Origin: Clostridia bacterium
Lineage (GTDB): Bacteria > Bacillota > Clostridia > Saccharofermentanales > Saccharofermentanaceae
Direction of reading: 5' to 3'
DNA length: 64,000 nt
Assembly (NCBI GenBank): GCA_024403775.1
Contig: JAKSRE010000003.1
Coordinates: 1-64,000, forward strand
In this document: positions 53,723 to 63,315 of the stretch, piece after piece
Layout of the letters: the number at the start of each line of letters is the position of its first letter
How positions within the stretch are numbered: the stretch's first letter is position 1
Position numbers and translations under genes: made by a program
The notes under the pieces: generated by a model
Told to the model about the DNA's origin: nothing
Databases searched by the model: none
The model's input: the letters and a program-made list of their open reading frames with translations, nothing else

Positions 53723-53760
53723 GTTATTTAACCGTATGTTTATTTATGGAGGTTTTAATC

Positions 53761-55194
53761 ATGTACGATTCTTATGAGAGTCCACTAAATTCAAGATATG
53801 CTAGTAAAGAAATGCAGTATATTTTCTCACCTGATAAGAAGTTTAAGACTTGGAGACTTCTTTGGATTGCTCTCGCAAAGTCTGAGAAGGAACTTGGTCT
53901 TGATATCACTGATGAGCAGATTGCTGAATTGGAAAAGTTCAAAGATGATATTAATTATGAGGTTGCAAAGGAAGAAGAGAAGAGACGTCGTCATGATGTA
54001 ATGAGCCACGTACATGCATATGGTGTTCAGTGTCCTAATGCTAAGGGTATCATCCACCTTGGTGCTACTTCTTGTTATGTTGGTGATAATACAGATATCA
54101 TTCTTATGCGTGAGGCACTTACTCTTATTCGTAAGAGAGTAGTAGTTTGTATGGACGCTCTTTCTAAGTTTGTTGATGAGTATAAGGATATGCCAACATT
54201 AGGTTTTACTCATTATCAGCCAGCTCAGATGGTTACAGTTGGTAAGAGAGCATCACTTTGGCTTCAGGATTTAATGTTTGATCTCGAGGAAGTAGAAGAG
54301 GTATTAGGTTCACTTAAGCTTCTCGGATGTAAGGGTACTACTGGTACACAGGCTTCTTTCCTTGATTTGTTCAATGGTGATCATGAGAAGTGTATTATGC
54401 TTGACAAGAAGATTGCTAATTATATGGGATTTGAGTCTTCTTACTATGTATCTGGACAGACATATTCACGTAAGGTTGACTCTCGTGTTATGAATTGTCT
54501 TGGATCAATTGCTCAGAGTGCTCACAAGTTCAGTAATGATATCAGAATCTTACAGCATCTTAAGGAGATTGAGGAGCCATTTGAGAAGACACAGATTGGT
54601 TCATCAGCAATGGCATATAAGCGTAATCCAATGCGTTCTGAAAGAATTTGTTCTCTTTCACGTTATGTAATGTGTGATTGCCTTAATCCTATGCTTACAG
54701 CTGCTGAGCAGTGGTTCGAGAGAACTCTTGATGATTCAGCCAACAAGAGAATCTCTATTCCAGAGGCTTTCCTTGCAGTAGATGCAATTCTTGGTATTTA
54801 TCTTAATGTTGTATCTGGTCTTGTTGTTTATCCAAATATGATCAATAAGCACATTAATGATGAACTCCCATTCATGGCTACTGAGAATATTATGATGGAA
54901 GCAGTTAAGCGTGGTGGTGACAGACAGGAGCTTCACGAGAAGATTCGTGTTTATTCAATGGAAGCAGGTGCTGTTGTTAAGAAGGAAGGCAAACCAAATG
55001 ATCTTCTTGAGAGAATCTCTAATGATCCAGCATTTGGTCTTGATAAGGATTCTTTAAGCGAACTTCTTAACCCTAAGCTTTATATTGGCCGTTGTCCTGA
55101 GCAGGTTACAGCGTTCTTAAATGAGTGCATTAAGCCTATCCTCGATTCTCATAAGGATGATTTAAAGGTTGATGAAGTTGAACTTAATGTATAA
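53761..55194 (+). CDS. purB: Adenylosuccinate lyase
   Basis: PurB acts twice in purine synthesis (SAICAR and adenylosuccinate cleavage). The 477-residue protein has the fumarase/aspartase-superfamily signature SSAMAYKRNPMRSE with catalytic Ser loop (about residue 284). THYQPAQMVTVGKRA and HLGATSCYVGDNTD are also present. It belongs to the longer type found in Clostridia. ATG 53761 follows GGAGG; the upstream in-frame ATG lies before that site. Confidence 0.96.
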   Translation: MYDSYESPLNSRYASKEMQYIFSPDKKFKTWRLLWIALAKSEKELGLDITDEQIAELEKFKDDINYEVAKEEEKRRRHDVMSHVHAYGVQCPNAKGIIHLGATSCYVGDNTDIILMREALTLIRKRVVVCMDALSKFVDEYKDMPTLGFTHYQPAQMVTVGKRASLWLQDLMFDLEEVEEVLGSLKLLGCKGTTGTQASFLDLFNGDHEKCIMLDKKIANYMGFESSYYVSGQTYSRKVDSRVMNCLGSIAQSAHKFSNDIRILQHLKEIEEPFEKTQIGSSAMAYKRNPMRSERICSLSRYVMCDCLNPMLTAAEQWFERTLDDSANKRISIPEAFLAVDAILGIYLNVVSGLVVYPNMINKHINDELPFMATENIMMEAVKRGGDRQELHEKIRVYSMEAGAVVKKEGKPNDLLERISNDPAFGLDKDSLSELLNPKLYIGRCPEQVTAFLNECIKPILDSHKDDLKVDEVELNV

Positions 55195-55233
55195 TTATTA
55201 AGTCATCTTAAACAAAATATTATTGATAACAAA

Positions 55234-55272
55234 AGCGTTGTGATATGGTATAATCACAACGCTTGCTTTTAT
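55234..55272 (+). terminator. Hairpin after purB, probable terminator
   Basis: A perfect 10-bp stem AGCGTTGTGA (55234-55243)/TCACAACGCT (55254-55263) is followed by TGCTTTTATT. The 10-nt loop contains an extended -10 promoter sequence. Confidence 0.65.
55246..55254 (+). promoter_or_regulatory. Extended -10 box in the loop of the purB hairpin
   Basis: TGG-TATAAT (TATAAT 55249-55254) sits in the loop and first base of the stem. TTGATA at 55223-55228 is the nearest -35 but 20 bp away. It would start transcription about 35 bp before the cysteine desulfurase gene. Confidence 0.5.
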
Positions 55273-55295
55273 TATAATAAAATAAGAGGACAAAA

Positions 55296-56432
55296 ATGAT
55301 TTATTTTGATAATAGTGCTACAACAAAAACAATTCCACAGGTTATAGAAGCGATAACTAATAATCTTTCTTCAGAATCACTTTATGGTAATCCTGGATCA
55401 CTTCATGAGCTTGGTACTCTGGCATATAAAGCCTATAATGAGCAGCTTAAAGCTATCTCTTCTGTTTTGCACTGCTATGAAAATGAATTGTATTTTACTT
55501 CTTGTGGTACTGAGAGTGCTAATACTGCTATTCTTGGATTTATTACGCGTAACAAGCGTAATGGCAGTAGTATTATATCAACCAGGACCGAACATAAAGC
55601 TACACTCGAGACTTTAAAGAAAGCTGAAGAATTAGGTTTTAATATTAAGTTTGTTGATGTTGATTCAGATGGCAAGCCGAAACTAGATATGCTTGAATCT
55701 ATAATTGACGATTCAGTAATTCTTATGTGTTTTACTCATGTTAATAATGAGACTGGTTCAGTTCTTCCTTTGGAAGAAATAGTTAAAATTAGAAATCAGA
55801 AGAATCGTAAAATTGCTATCTATCTTGATATGGTTCAGTCTGTAGGTAAGCTTCCAATTGATTTGAAGAAGATGAATATTGAACTAGGTTCTTTTTCTGG
55901 ACATAAAATCCATTCAGTTAAGGGTACAGGTCTTCTTTATGTTAAGGCTGGAGTTAATATTAATCCTTACATTGTTGGTGGTGGACAACAGAATAATATG
56001 CGTTCAGGAACACAGAGTATTGTTCTTGCCGAAGCTTTCAGAGTAGCATTAGAAGAAGCATATAATAATTATGATGAATCACATCGTGGGGTTCATGAGA
56101 TAAATGAATATCTTCGTAAAGAATTAATTAGTCGAGAGGCCAAGATTTTATCTCCTGATGATGCAATTGACTATGTACTTAATGTATCATTTAAAGGATT
56201 TGAATCTGAGACAATGCTTCATTGTCTGGAGAAATATAAGATTTATGTTTCAACAATATCTGCATGTTCCTCTAAGACGAAGAAAGTCAGTTATGTTCTT
56301 CTCGATATGGGAATCGACCGTAAGGTAGCTGGAAATAGTATAAGATTAAGCTTTTCGAGATTTAATACTATGGCTGAGGCGGAAGAATTTATTAAAGCCG
56401 TAGATGAGATATATAAATTGTTTTTATTATAA
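55296..56432 (+). CDS. Cysteine desulfurase (NifS/IscS family)
   Basis: The enzyme removes sulfur from cysteine as a persulfide. The 378-residue protein shows YFDNSATTKT at the start, GTESANTAI, the PLP-lysine in SGHKIHSVKG and a cysteine loop (STISACSSKTKKVS) near residue 325. It is directly followed by thiI, as in Bacillus where NifZ and ThiI together make 4-thiouridine in tRNA. Thus a dedicated sulfur donor for ThiI is the likely role. Confidence 0.93.
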   Translation: MIYFDNSATTKTIPQVIEAITNNLSSESLYGNPGSLHELGTLAYKAYNEQLKAISSVLHCYENELYFTSCGTESANTAILGFITRNKRNGSSIISTRTEHKATLETLKKAEELGFNIKFVDVDSDGKPKLDMLESIIDDSVILMCFTHVNNETGSVLPLEEIVKIRNQKNRKIAIYLDMVQSVGKLPIDLKKMNIELGSFSGHKIHSVKGTGLLYVKAGVNINPYIVGGGQQNNMRSGTQSIVLAEAFRVALEEAYNNYDESHRGVHEINEYLRKELISREAKILSPDDAIDYVLNVSFKGFESETMLHCLEKYKIYVSTISACSSKTKKVSYVLLDMGIDRKVAGNSIRLSFSRFNTMAEAEEFIKAVDEIYKLFLL

Positions 56433-56451
56433 GTACTGTTAGGAGATAGAA

Positions 56452-57651
56452 ATGAGTACTAATGTAATTCTTGCAAGAATGGGTGAAGTAACACTCAAAG
56501 GTTTAAACAGAGGTGTATTTGAGAATAAGCTTATGTCAAATCTTAAGTACAGACTTCGTGGCTTTGGTAAGCTTTCAATATTTCAGAGCCAGAGCAGAAT
56601 TTGGATTGAACCAAAAGAAGAGAATAATGAGTATTTTGAAGATGAAGCTAAGGCAATGGATATTCTTAATGCCTGTGCTCAGGTATTTGGAATTGTATCT
56701 GTAAGTTTTGCTCATAAATTTGAAGGTGGATATGACGAGATTGCCAAAGAGGCTATTTCTTATGTTGAAGAATATCTTCAGAATCATCCTGAGCAGAAAA
56801 CATTCAAGGTTGAATCAAAAAGAGGAGATAAGTCTTTCCCAATGAATTCAATGGAATTATCTGGAGAGATTGGTCACGAACTTCTTGAGAGATTCTCTGA
56901 ACTTTCTGTTGATGTAAAAAAGCCTGATTTTGTTTTGTCAGTCGAGGTACGTGATTTTAATTATGTATATGCTGGAAAGGTAATGGGACATAGAGGTCTT
57001 CCAGTAGGTACTGCTGGTAAGGGAATGCTTCTTTTATCTGGTGGTATTGATAGTCCTGTTGCAGGTTACATGATGGCAAGTCGTGGTATGCAGCTTGATG
57101 CAGTATATTTTCACTCTTATCCATATACAAGTGACAGAGCTAAGGACAAGGTTATTGATCTTGCAAAGATTGTATCCAGATTCTCTGGTAGGATGAATCT
57201 GTATGTAGTTGATTTCACTCAGATTCAGCTTGATATGTATAAGAATTCAAGACAGGACATGCTTACTGTTACAATGAGACGTGTTATGTTCCAGATTGCT
57301 GAAGAACTTGCAAAGAAGACTGGCTGTGGATGTTTGATAACAGGTGAGAGTCTAGGTCAGGTCGCAAGTCAGACTCTAGAGGCTATTAATATTACTAATG
57401 AAGTGGTAGAATTACCAGTGTTTAGACCACTTATTGGGCTTGATAAAGAAGCTACCTGTGATTTGTCACGTAAAATAGGTGCTTTTGAAACTTCGATTCT
57501 TCCTTATGAGGATTGCTGCACAGTATTTGTTGCCAAGCATCCTAAGACTCATCCTAAGCATAAGGATATTGAAGAAGCAGAGTCTAAGCTTGATATAAAG
57601 CAGATGGTTTATAACGGAGTAAATAATAATCTTGAGATAATCGAGATTTGA
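56452..57651 (+). CDS. thiI: tRNA 4-thiouridine synthase ThiI
   Basis: ThiI adenylates and thiolates U8 of tRNA. The 399-residue protein has a ferredoxin-like N-terminal domain, a THUMP domain (about 70-165), and a PP-loop ATPase with LSGGIDSPVAGYMM near residue 184. PYEDCCTVFVAKHPKTHP is at the C terminus. It lacks the rhodanese domain of E. coli ThiI, as usual in Firmicutes, so the adjacent desulfurase likely donates sulfur directly. Confidence 0.95.
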   Translation: MSTNVILARMGEVTLKGLNRGVFENKLMSNLKYRLRGFGKLSIFQSQSRIWIEPKEENNEYFEDEAKAMDILNACAQVFGIVSVSFAHKFEGGYDEIAKEAISYVEEYLQNHPEQKTFKVESKRGDKSFPMNSMELSGEIGHELLERFSELSVDVKKPDFVLSVEVRDFNYVYAGKVMGHRGLPVGTAGKGMLLLSGGIDSPVAGYMMASRGMQLDAVYFHSYPYTSDRAKDKVIDLAKIVSRFSGRMNLYVVDFTQIQLDMYKNSRQDMLTVTMRRVMFQIAEELAKKTGCGCLITGESLGQVASQTLEAINITNEVVELPVFRPLIGLDKEATCDLSRKIGAFETSILPYEDCCTVFVAKHPKTHPKHKDIEEAESKLDIKQMVYNGVNNNLEIIEI

Positions 57652-57664
57652 TTTGGAGGATAAA

Positions 57665-58693
57665 ATGGGTATTTTTAATCGTAAGAAAGACAATTCACCT
57701 ATTTCTGATAGTGAGAGACTACAGAATGATTATTTTTCTAATGTTTTTGATGAAGTAGATAAAGAAATTGAGTCTGAAAATAAAGAGCGAATTGAGCATG
57801 AAAACGAGCTCGAGAAAGAAAGACTTGAGCATAGAAGAAAGTTAGAAGATGGTGAAATCTCTTTTAAGAGCAGTGAATTTGAAGGTCCATTGGAGCCAAC
57901 TGAACCAGGTTCAGATGGTAAAGTTCAGTTTATTTTGCCAAACACAACAGGTTATTCTCTTGTATTTGACGATTTTGAGGATGTAACTGAGAGCGTTTAT
58001 ATTGCCAAGGGTAAAGTATATGGTGAGATTAAAGCTAACTCTGAAGCATTTGTATATTTGCCTAATGGCCCATTTTTTAAGACAAACATTAAAGCTATTT
58101 ATGATGAGAATATGGTAGCTCAGGAATCAATTAAGGATGGTCGTGTTTGCATTAAGATTGATATGCTCGGTAACGCCAATGCACTTCCTAAGTTTACAGT
58201 TGTATCTTCAAATATTTTCGTTGCAAATAGTATGCAGTCAATTACTAATCCATTGATGCTTGCTTATACTTATGCATATAAAGATTTATATAAGGTTAAG
58301 GAATTCTCAAACGTATTTGTATTCACTCTTGTTCATACAAGATTTTCGACACCTGCGCTTCCTGTAAAGGAAGGTCGTCCTGGACTTCTTATGATTAAGA
58401 ACAGACAGGATCCAACAAAGCACGATATTCCATTGTTTACTGACATTAACAACTTATCCTCAGCTGAAAGACAGCTTAAAACACAGCAGGGTGAGAAGAA
58501 GTATGCTATGTCTATCAGATTTAATGCTTTGGCTGATGGTTTGGTACAAAATGGTGATGCAATTGTAATTAACCCATTTACACCTGCTCCAGTTGTAATT
58601 CCTAACAATCTTATTAAGTCTATAACTGAGATGGATGCATACAAAAAGGAATTCCCAAAAAAGGCTGAGTCAAATTCTGACGATGCTCAATAA
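57665..58693 (+). CDS. SseB-like domain protein
   Basis: The 342-residue protein has a charged N-terminal segment (many Glu/Lys, about residues 15-80, coiled-coil-like). A beta-rich middle follows, then a C-terminal region (about 215-340) resembling the SseB N-terminal domain: VFTLVHTRFSTPALPV...DIPLFTDINNL. SseB-like proteins have been linked to sulfur metabolism and type III secretion annotations, but the function here is unknown. ATG 57665 follows GGAGG. It lies 13 bp after thiI, so it is likely co-transcribed. Confidence 0.6.
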   Translation: MGIFNRKKDNSPISDSERLQNDYFSNVFDEVDKEIESENKERIEHENELEKERLEHRRKLEDGEISFKSSEFEGPLEPTEPGSDGKVQFILPNTTGYSLVFDDFEDVTESVYIAKGKVYGEIKANSEAFVYLPNGPFFKTNIKAIYDENMVAQESIKDGRVCIKIDMLGNANALPKFTVVSSNIFVANSMQSITNPLMLAYTYAYKDLYKVKEFSNVFVFTLVHTRFSTPALPVKEGRPGLLMIKNRQDPTKHDIPLFTDINNLSSAERQLKTQQGEKKYAMSIRFNALADGLVQNGDAIVINPFTPAPVVIPNNLIKSITEMDAYKKEFPKKAESNSDDAQ

Positions 58694-58782
58694 TTGAGTT
58701 AGTTAAAGAATTTCTTCTTTACTATATCAGTCTTTTTAAGTATCATTAACGAGTAAATTTAAATAATACGGAGGAAATATAT

Positions 58783-60024
58783 ATGTACGATCACATTAAG
58801 GCACAGGATCCTGAATTATATTCAGCAATTATGTCCGAGCTTAACAGACAGAGAACAAAGATTGAGCTTATTGCTTCTGAGAACTTTGTATCTGAGGCAG
58901 TTTTGGAGGCAGCTGGTTCTCCTTTGACAAATAAATATGCAGAAGGATATCCTGGAAAGCGTTATTATGGCGGATGTGAGTTCGTTGATATCGCTGAGCA
59001 GCTCGCTATTGACAGAGCTAAGCAGCTTTTTGGTGCAGAGCACGTTAATGTTCAGCCACATTCTGGTGCACAGGCTAACACAGCAGTTTATTTTGCTGTT
59101 CTTGAGCCAGGTGATAAGATTCTTGGTATGGATCTCTCACACGGTGGTCACCTTACACACGGTATGAAGCTTAATGTTTCTGGTAGAACATATAGTTCTG
59201 AGTTCTATCAGGTAGATGAGAAGACACAGGTTATCGATTATGAAGCAATTCGTCAGAAGGCACTCGAAGTAAAGCCTAAGATTATTGTTGCTGGTGCTTC
59301 TGCTTATCCTAGAATTATTGACTTTAAGAAGTTCAGAGAGATTGCTGATGAGGTTGGAGCTTATTTGTTCGTAGATATGGCTCACATCGCTGGTCTTGTT
59401 GCTGCTGGTTTACATCCAAATCCAGTTCCATATGCTGACTTCGTTACAACAACAACACATAAGACACTTCGTGGACCACGTGGTGGTATCATTATGTGTA
59501 AGGAAGAGTTTGCTAAGAAGATTGATTCTGCTGTATTCCCAGGTCAGCAGGGTGGTCCTTTGATGCACATTATTGCTGCTAAGGCTGCAGCATTTAAGGA
59601 AGCTCTTTCACCAGAGTTCAGAGAGTATGCAAACAATATTATTGTTAATGCTAAGGCTTTGTCTGAGGGTCTTTTGGCTAATGGTGTAAATCTTGTTTCT
59701 GGTGGTACTGATAATCACCTTATGTTGATTGACTTGAGAGGTACTGGTATTACTGGTAAGGAACTCCAGAACAGACTTGATGATTGTAATATTACAGCTA
59801 ATAAGAATACAATTCCTTTCGATCCTGAGAAGGCATTCGTAACATCAGGTGTTCGTGTTGGTACTGCTGCAGTTACAGCAAGAGGCATGAAGGTTGAAGA
59901 TATGAAGGTTATTGCTGATTGTATTTCTGACTGTATCTTTAATTATGAGGAGAAGAAGGATGATGTTATCGCTCGTGTAGCTGAGCTTACTTCTAAGTAT
60001 CCTTTATATCCAGATATTGTTTAA
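58783..60024 (+). CDS. glyA: Serine hydroxymethyltransferase
   Basis: GlyA interconverts serine and glycine with tetrahydrofolate. The 413-residue PLP enzyme shows [57 protein letters not shown], and the PLP lysine in [13 protein letters not shown]. The length is typical. AGGAGG lies 8-9 nt before ATG 58783. A strong terminator follows. Confidence 0.98.
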   Translation: MYDHIKAQDPELYSAIMSELNRQRTKIELIASENFVSEAVLEAAGSPLTNKYAEGYPGKRYYGGCEFVDIAEQLAIDRAKQLFGAEHVNVQPHSGAQANTAVYFAVLEPGDKILGMDLSHGGHLTHGMKLNVSGRTYSSEFYQVDEKTQVIDYEAIRQKALEVKPKIIVAGASAYPRIIDFKKFREIADEVGAYLFVDMAHIAGLVAAGLHPNPVPYADFVTTTTHKTLRGPRGGIIMCKEEFAKKIDSAVFPGQQGGPLMHIIAAKAAAFKEALSPEFREYANNIIVNAKALSEGLLANGVNLVSGGTDNHLMLIDLRGTGITGKELQNRLDDCNITANKNTIPFDPEKAFVTSGVRVGTAAVTARGMKVEDMKVIADCISDCIFNYEEKKDDVIARVAELTSKYPLYPDIV

Positions 60025-60043
60025 TTATCGGTTTGATTTTTAT

Positions 60044-60077
60044 TACGCTTCCTTGGATTTCAGGGAAGCGTTTTTTT
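60044..60077 (+). terminator. Terminator after glyA
   Basis: ACGCTTCCT (60044-60052) pairs with GGGAAGCGT (60063-60071) with one wobble; a run of Ts follows. Confidence 0.9.
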
Positions 60078-60122
60078 ATGTCATTTGTTATTACAATACC
60101 TTTACTTTGATTACTTAATAGG

Positions 60123-60151
60123 TTGACATAAAATTAAATTATTCTTAAAAT
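60123..60151 (+). promoter_or_regulatory. Sigma-A promoter of rny
   Basis: Perfect TTGACA at 60123-60128, a 17-bp spacer, and TAAAAT at 60146-60151. The ~85-bp leader to the start at 60237 is AT-rich and ends in GGAGGTG; it shows no clear structure. Confidence 0.85.
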
Positions 60152-60236
60152 AGTTTAGTGTAATTTTTCAATGCGATTAATTATATTTATAGTTTTTGAT
60201 CTTTGACAACTAAATATTTGGAGGTGTGTTACCAAC

Positions 60237-61796
60237 ATGTGGTTATTTTTATTAATTGGACTCGTGGTTGGTGCTTTCATTGGATTTTTAGTTACTTTCT
60301 TTGTTTATAAAAAAGGTTTGACTAAGCAGCAGAAGCAGTTAGAGGAAAGTATTGTAACTGCCGAAGCTGAAAGTAACAAAATTATCGCCGAAGCACAAAA
60401 GAATGCCGAGAGTCGTAAACGTGAATTGCTTTTACAGGCAAAAGAAGAAGTTACGAATGCCCGCGTTGAATTGGAACAGGATGTTCGTGAGAGAAAGCAG
60501 GAACTTGCCAGAGAGCGTAGTAAGCTTGAGCAGAAGGAAGAGAACATTGATAAGATGCTTGATAAAGTTGAAGCCAGACAGGCTGAGATTATTGCAAAGC
60601 AGGAAGAGATCAATGAACTTGAGAATAAAGCTAAGGCTTTGGAAGCTCAGAAGGCTATGGAGCTTGAGAAAGTATCTGGTTTGTCAATCGCCGAAGCTAG
60701 AAACTTAGTTCTTGAGGCTGCAGAGCGTGAATATAGTCATGATATGGCTACTATGCTTAAGCAGATGGAAGAGAAAACTAAGCAGGATGCTGACAAGATT
60801 GCAAAAGAGATTATTGTCAACTCTATTCAGAGATATGCATCAGACTATGTATCTGAAGTTACTGTATCCGTTGTAAATCTCCCAAATGAAGAGATGAAGG
60901 GTCGTATTATCGGTAGAGAAGGTCGTAATATCCGTGCTATTGAGACTCTTACAGGTGTTGAATTGATTATTGATGATACTCCTGAAGCTGTTATTTTATC
61001 TTCATTTGATCCAATCAGAAGAGAGATTTGTCGTTTAACCATTGAAAAGCTTGTTATTGATGGTCGAATCCATCCAGCAAGAATCGAAGAGATGGTAAAT
61101 AAAGCCAAGAAGGAAGTTAATCAGACTATTAAACAGGAAGGTGAGCGTGCAGCTTACGATACTGGCGTCATGAATTTGCATCCAGAGATTATTAAGTATC
61201 TCGGTAAACTTCGTTATCGTACAAGTTTTGGTCAGAATGTTCTTCAGCATTCAATTGAAGTATCATGGCTTGCTGGTATGATGGCTTCTGAGCTTGGTCT
61301 TGATGTTACTCTTGCTAAGAGAGCAGGTCTTTTACATGATATTGGTAAGGCTGCTGATTTTGAGCAGGAAGGAACACATATTGAACTTGGTGCAGATATT
61401 GCCAAGAAGTACAAAGAATCACCAGAGATTGTAAATGCCATTATGGCACATCATGGTGATGTTGAACCACAGACCGAGATTGCAGTTTTGGTTGCTGCTG
61501 CTGATGCTATTTCAGCTGCTAGACCAGGTGCAAGAAGAGAGAATCTTGAGACTTATATCAACCGTATTCAGAAGCTTGAAGAGATTGCAACAAGCTTTGA
61601 AGGAGTTGAAAAGAGTTATGCTATCCAGGCTGGTCGTGAGATTCGTGTTATTGTATCACCTGAAAAGGTTAATGATGATGACATGATTCTTAAGGCAAGA
61701 CAGATTTGTAAGAAAATCGAAGATGAACTTGATTATCCAGGTCAGATTAAAGTCAATATTATTCGTGAGACAAGAGCGACTGATATTGCAAAATAA
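60237..61796 (+). CDS. rny: Ribonuclease Y
   Basis: RNase Y is the membrane-bound endonuclease that starts much mRNA decay in Firmicutes. The 519-residue protein has an N-terminal membrane helix (about 3-25), a long coiled coil (about 30-190), a KH domain with [15 protein letters not shown] near residue 220, and an HD domain with HDIGKA and AHHGD near 365-405. The length is normal. Confidence 0.98.
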   Translation: MWLFLLIGLVVGAFIGFLVTFFVYKKGLTKQQKQLEESIVTAEAESNKIIAEAQKNAESRKRELLLQAKEEVTNARVELEQDVRERKQELARERSKLEQKEENIDKMLDKVEARQAEIIAKQEEINELENKAKALEAQKAMELEKVSGLSIAEARNLVLEAAEREYSHDMATMLKQMEEKTKQDADKIAKEIIVNSIQRYASDYVSEVTVSVVNLPNEEMKGRIIGREGRNIRAIETLTGVELIIDDTPEAVILSSFDPIRREICRLTIEKLVIDGRIHPARIEEMVNKAKKEVNQTIKQEGERAAYDTGVMNLHPEIIKYLGKLRYRTSFGQNVLQHSIEVSWLAGMMASELGLDVTLAKRAGLLHDIGKAADFEQEGTHIELGADIAKKYKESPEIVNAIMAHHGDVEPQTEIAVLVAAADAISAARPGARRENLETYINRIQKLEEIATSFEGVEKSYAIQAGREIRVIVSPEKVNDDDMILKARQICKKIEDELDYPGQIKVNIIRETRATDIAK

Positions 61797-61876
61797 TTAC
61801 TTTTAAAATTACCTTAGTTAAAGTATATATTATCGAAATACTCCGAATATAGTTGATTTCAGAGAACAATAAATTT

Positions 61877-61908
61877 GCAGGTGAATCTTTTGATTTGCCT
61901 GCTTTTTT
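61877..61908 (+). terminator. Terminator after rny
   Basis: An 11-bp stem GCAGGTGAATC (61877-61887)/GATTTGCCTGC (61892-61902) with two wobble pairs and a TTTT loop is followed by a T-run. Confidence 0.9.
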
Positions 61909-61929
61909 ATCGAATAAATGTACTTTTTA

Positions 61930-61938
61930 TGTTAGAAT
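61930..61938 (+). promoter_or_regulatory. Candidate extended -10 of ymdB
   Basis: TGT-TAGAAT with TAGAAT at 61933-61938 follows the rny terminator and lies 30 bp before the ymdB start. The -35 region is weak. Confidence 0.4.
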
Positions 61939-61967
61939 AGATAGGATTATCTAGATGAGGTATGTTA

Positions 61968-62747
61968 ATGCGTATTTGTTTTGTTGGAGATGTAGTATCT
62001 AATCCTGGTTTAAGAGTCGTTAAGCGTCTTTTACCAGAGATTAAAAGGAATTACAATGTAGATGTTATCATTTTAAATGGTGAGAATTCCTGCTATGGTC
62101 TGGGAATATCAAGTCGAATTGCTGATGAACTCTTAGCTATTGGTGTCGATGTTATTACTCTTGGAAACCATAGTTTTTCTAATAAAGATTTTCAGCGCTC
62201 ATGTGTTAAATATGATCAGGTTATACGTCCAGCTAATATCGAATGCTGGCCTGGAAATGATTATTATGTGGTTGAGAAGAATGGCTTTAAACTCGGTGTT
62301 ATTAACCTTTTAGGTCAGGTTGATATTTCTCCTGCTGGAGATAATCCTTTCAAAAAGGCAGATGAACTTGTTCATAAGCTTAAGTCTGAGCATAAAGTTA
62401 ATGGTATTTTCCTTGATATGCACTGTGAGGCTACTAGTGAGAAGCAGGCAATAGGTTTTTATCTTGATGGTAAAGTATCTGCTGTATGTGGTACTCACAC
62501 TCACGTCCAGACAGCTGATGACAGAATTTTGCCTAATGGTACAGCTTTTATTACAGATGTTGGAATGTGTGGTGTAGCTGATTCTATTATAGGAATGGAT
62601 ATTGATACCTCTTTAAGAAGATTTGTAAGTAAACTTCCAGCAAAATTTGAACCAGCTGAAGGTGAGGCATTTCTTAATGCCGTTCTGATTGATATCAACG
62701 ATAACGGTCTTTGTTCATCTATAAGGAGATTATTTGAGTATGAGTAA
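61968..62747 (+). CDS. ymdB: YmdB-family metallophosphoesterase
   Basis: YmdB is a cyclic-nucleotide phosphodiesterase tied to biofilm and motility choice in Bacillus. The 259-residue protein shows the metal-binding set FVGDVV, NGEN, LGNHSFSN, HCEA and GTHTHVQTAD. ATG 61968 is chosen over ATG 61962, which is too close to GAGG. It follows rny, the conserved pairing, but after a terminator. lspA overlaps its 3' end. Confidence 0.93.
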   Translation: MRICFVGDVVSNPGLRVVKRLLPEIKRNYNVDVIILNGENSCYGLGISSRIADELLAIGVDVITLGNHSFSNKDFQRSCVKYDQVIRPANIECWPGNDYYVVEKNGFKLGVINLLGQVDISPAGDNPFKKADELVHKLKSEHKVNGIFLDMHCEATSEKQAIGFYLDGKVSAVCGTHTHVQTADDRILPNGTAFITDVGMCGVADSIIGMDIDTSLRRFVSKLPAKFEPAEGEAFLNAVLIDINDNGLCSSIRRLFEYE

Positions 62748-63315
62748 TGGAAAGAACTATAAATATTCTATATGGGGTTGGACCTTTTTATCGTTATTTT
62801 TAGTTTTTCTTGATCAGATAACTAAATTGCTTGTTGTTAAAAATCTCGATTTGGCTGAATATAAATGGGTGATTAACGGCTTTTTTTCAATATTTTATGT
62901 TCGTAATACTGGTGTTGCATTTAGTATGTTTGAAAAATTGAGTAACGGTCCGTATGTTTTAGCAGTTGTTGCAGTTTTATTAGCATGTGCTGTGTTTTAT
63001 GTTTTATTTAAGATTTCAAAAAAGGGATATTTAATTGAGTGTTTTTGCTTGTCACTTATTTTGGGCGGAGCACTTGGTAATATTATTGACAGAATAAGAC
63101 TTAAGTATGTTGTTGACTTTCTGAGATTTGATTTTGGTCCAAGATATACATTCCCAATTTTTAATTTTGCAGATATCTGTGCAGTTGTTGGATGTTTTCT
63201 TTTCATTTTCCTCTGCATTGTTAAGAGTAAGGAAATTGATGAGATTTGGGATATGTTTACTTTAAAGAAGACAGTAGCACCAGTTGAGAAACAGGAGAAG
63301 AATGATGAGAATTGA
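62740..63315 (+). CDS. lspA: Signal peptidase II (lipoprotein)
   Basis: LspA removes signal peptides from prolipoproteins, including the one encoded at 40993. The 191-residue protein has four membrane helices and the conserved sites RNTGVAFSM, GGALGNIIDRI and FNFADIC, which contain the two catalytic Asp residues. ATG 62740 is used; TTG 62734, closer to AGGAG, is a possible alternative. The start overlaps ymdB by 8 bp. Confidence 0.96.
   Translation: MSNGKNYKYSIWGWTFLSLFLVFLDQITKLLVVKNLDLAEYKWVINGFFSIFYVRNTGVAFSMFEKLSNGPYVLAVVAVLLACAVFYVLFKISKKGYLIECFCLSLILGGALGNIIDRIRLKYVVDFLRFDFGPRYTFPIFNFADICAVVGCFLFIFLCIVKSKEIDEIWDMFTLKKTVAPVEKQEKNDEN

Noticed and set aside
53640-53760. Purine riboswitch before purB
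   Set aside because: A hairpin is present, but none of the conserved purine aptamer loop or junction bases can be found.
60305-60613. Minus-strand Ser/Leu-rich frame within rny
   Set aside because: Mirrors the Glu/Lys coiled-coil codons of RNase Y; not a gene.
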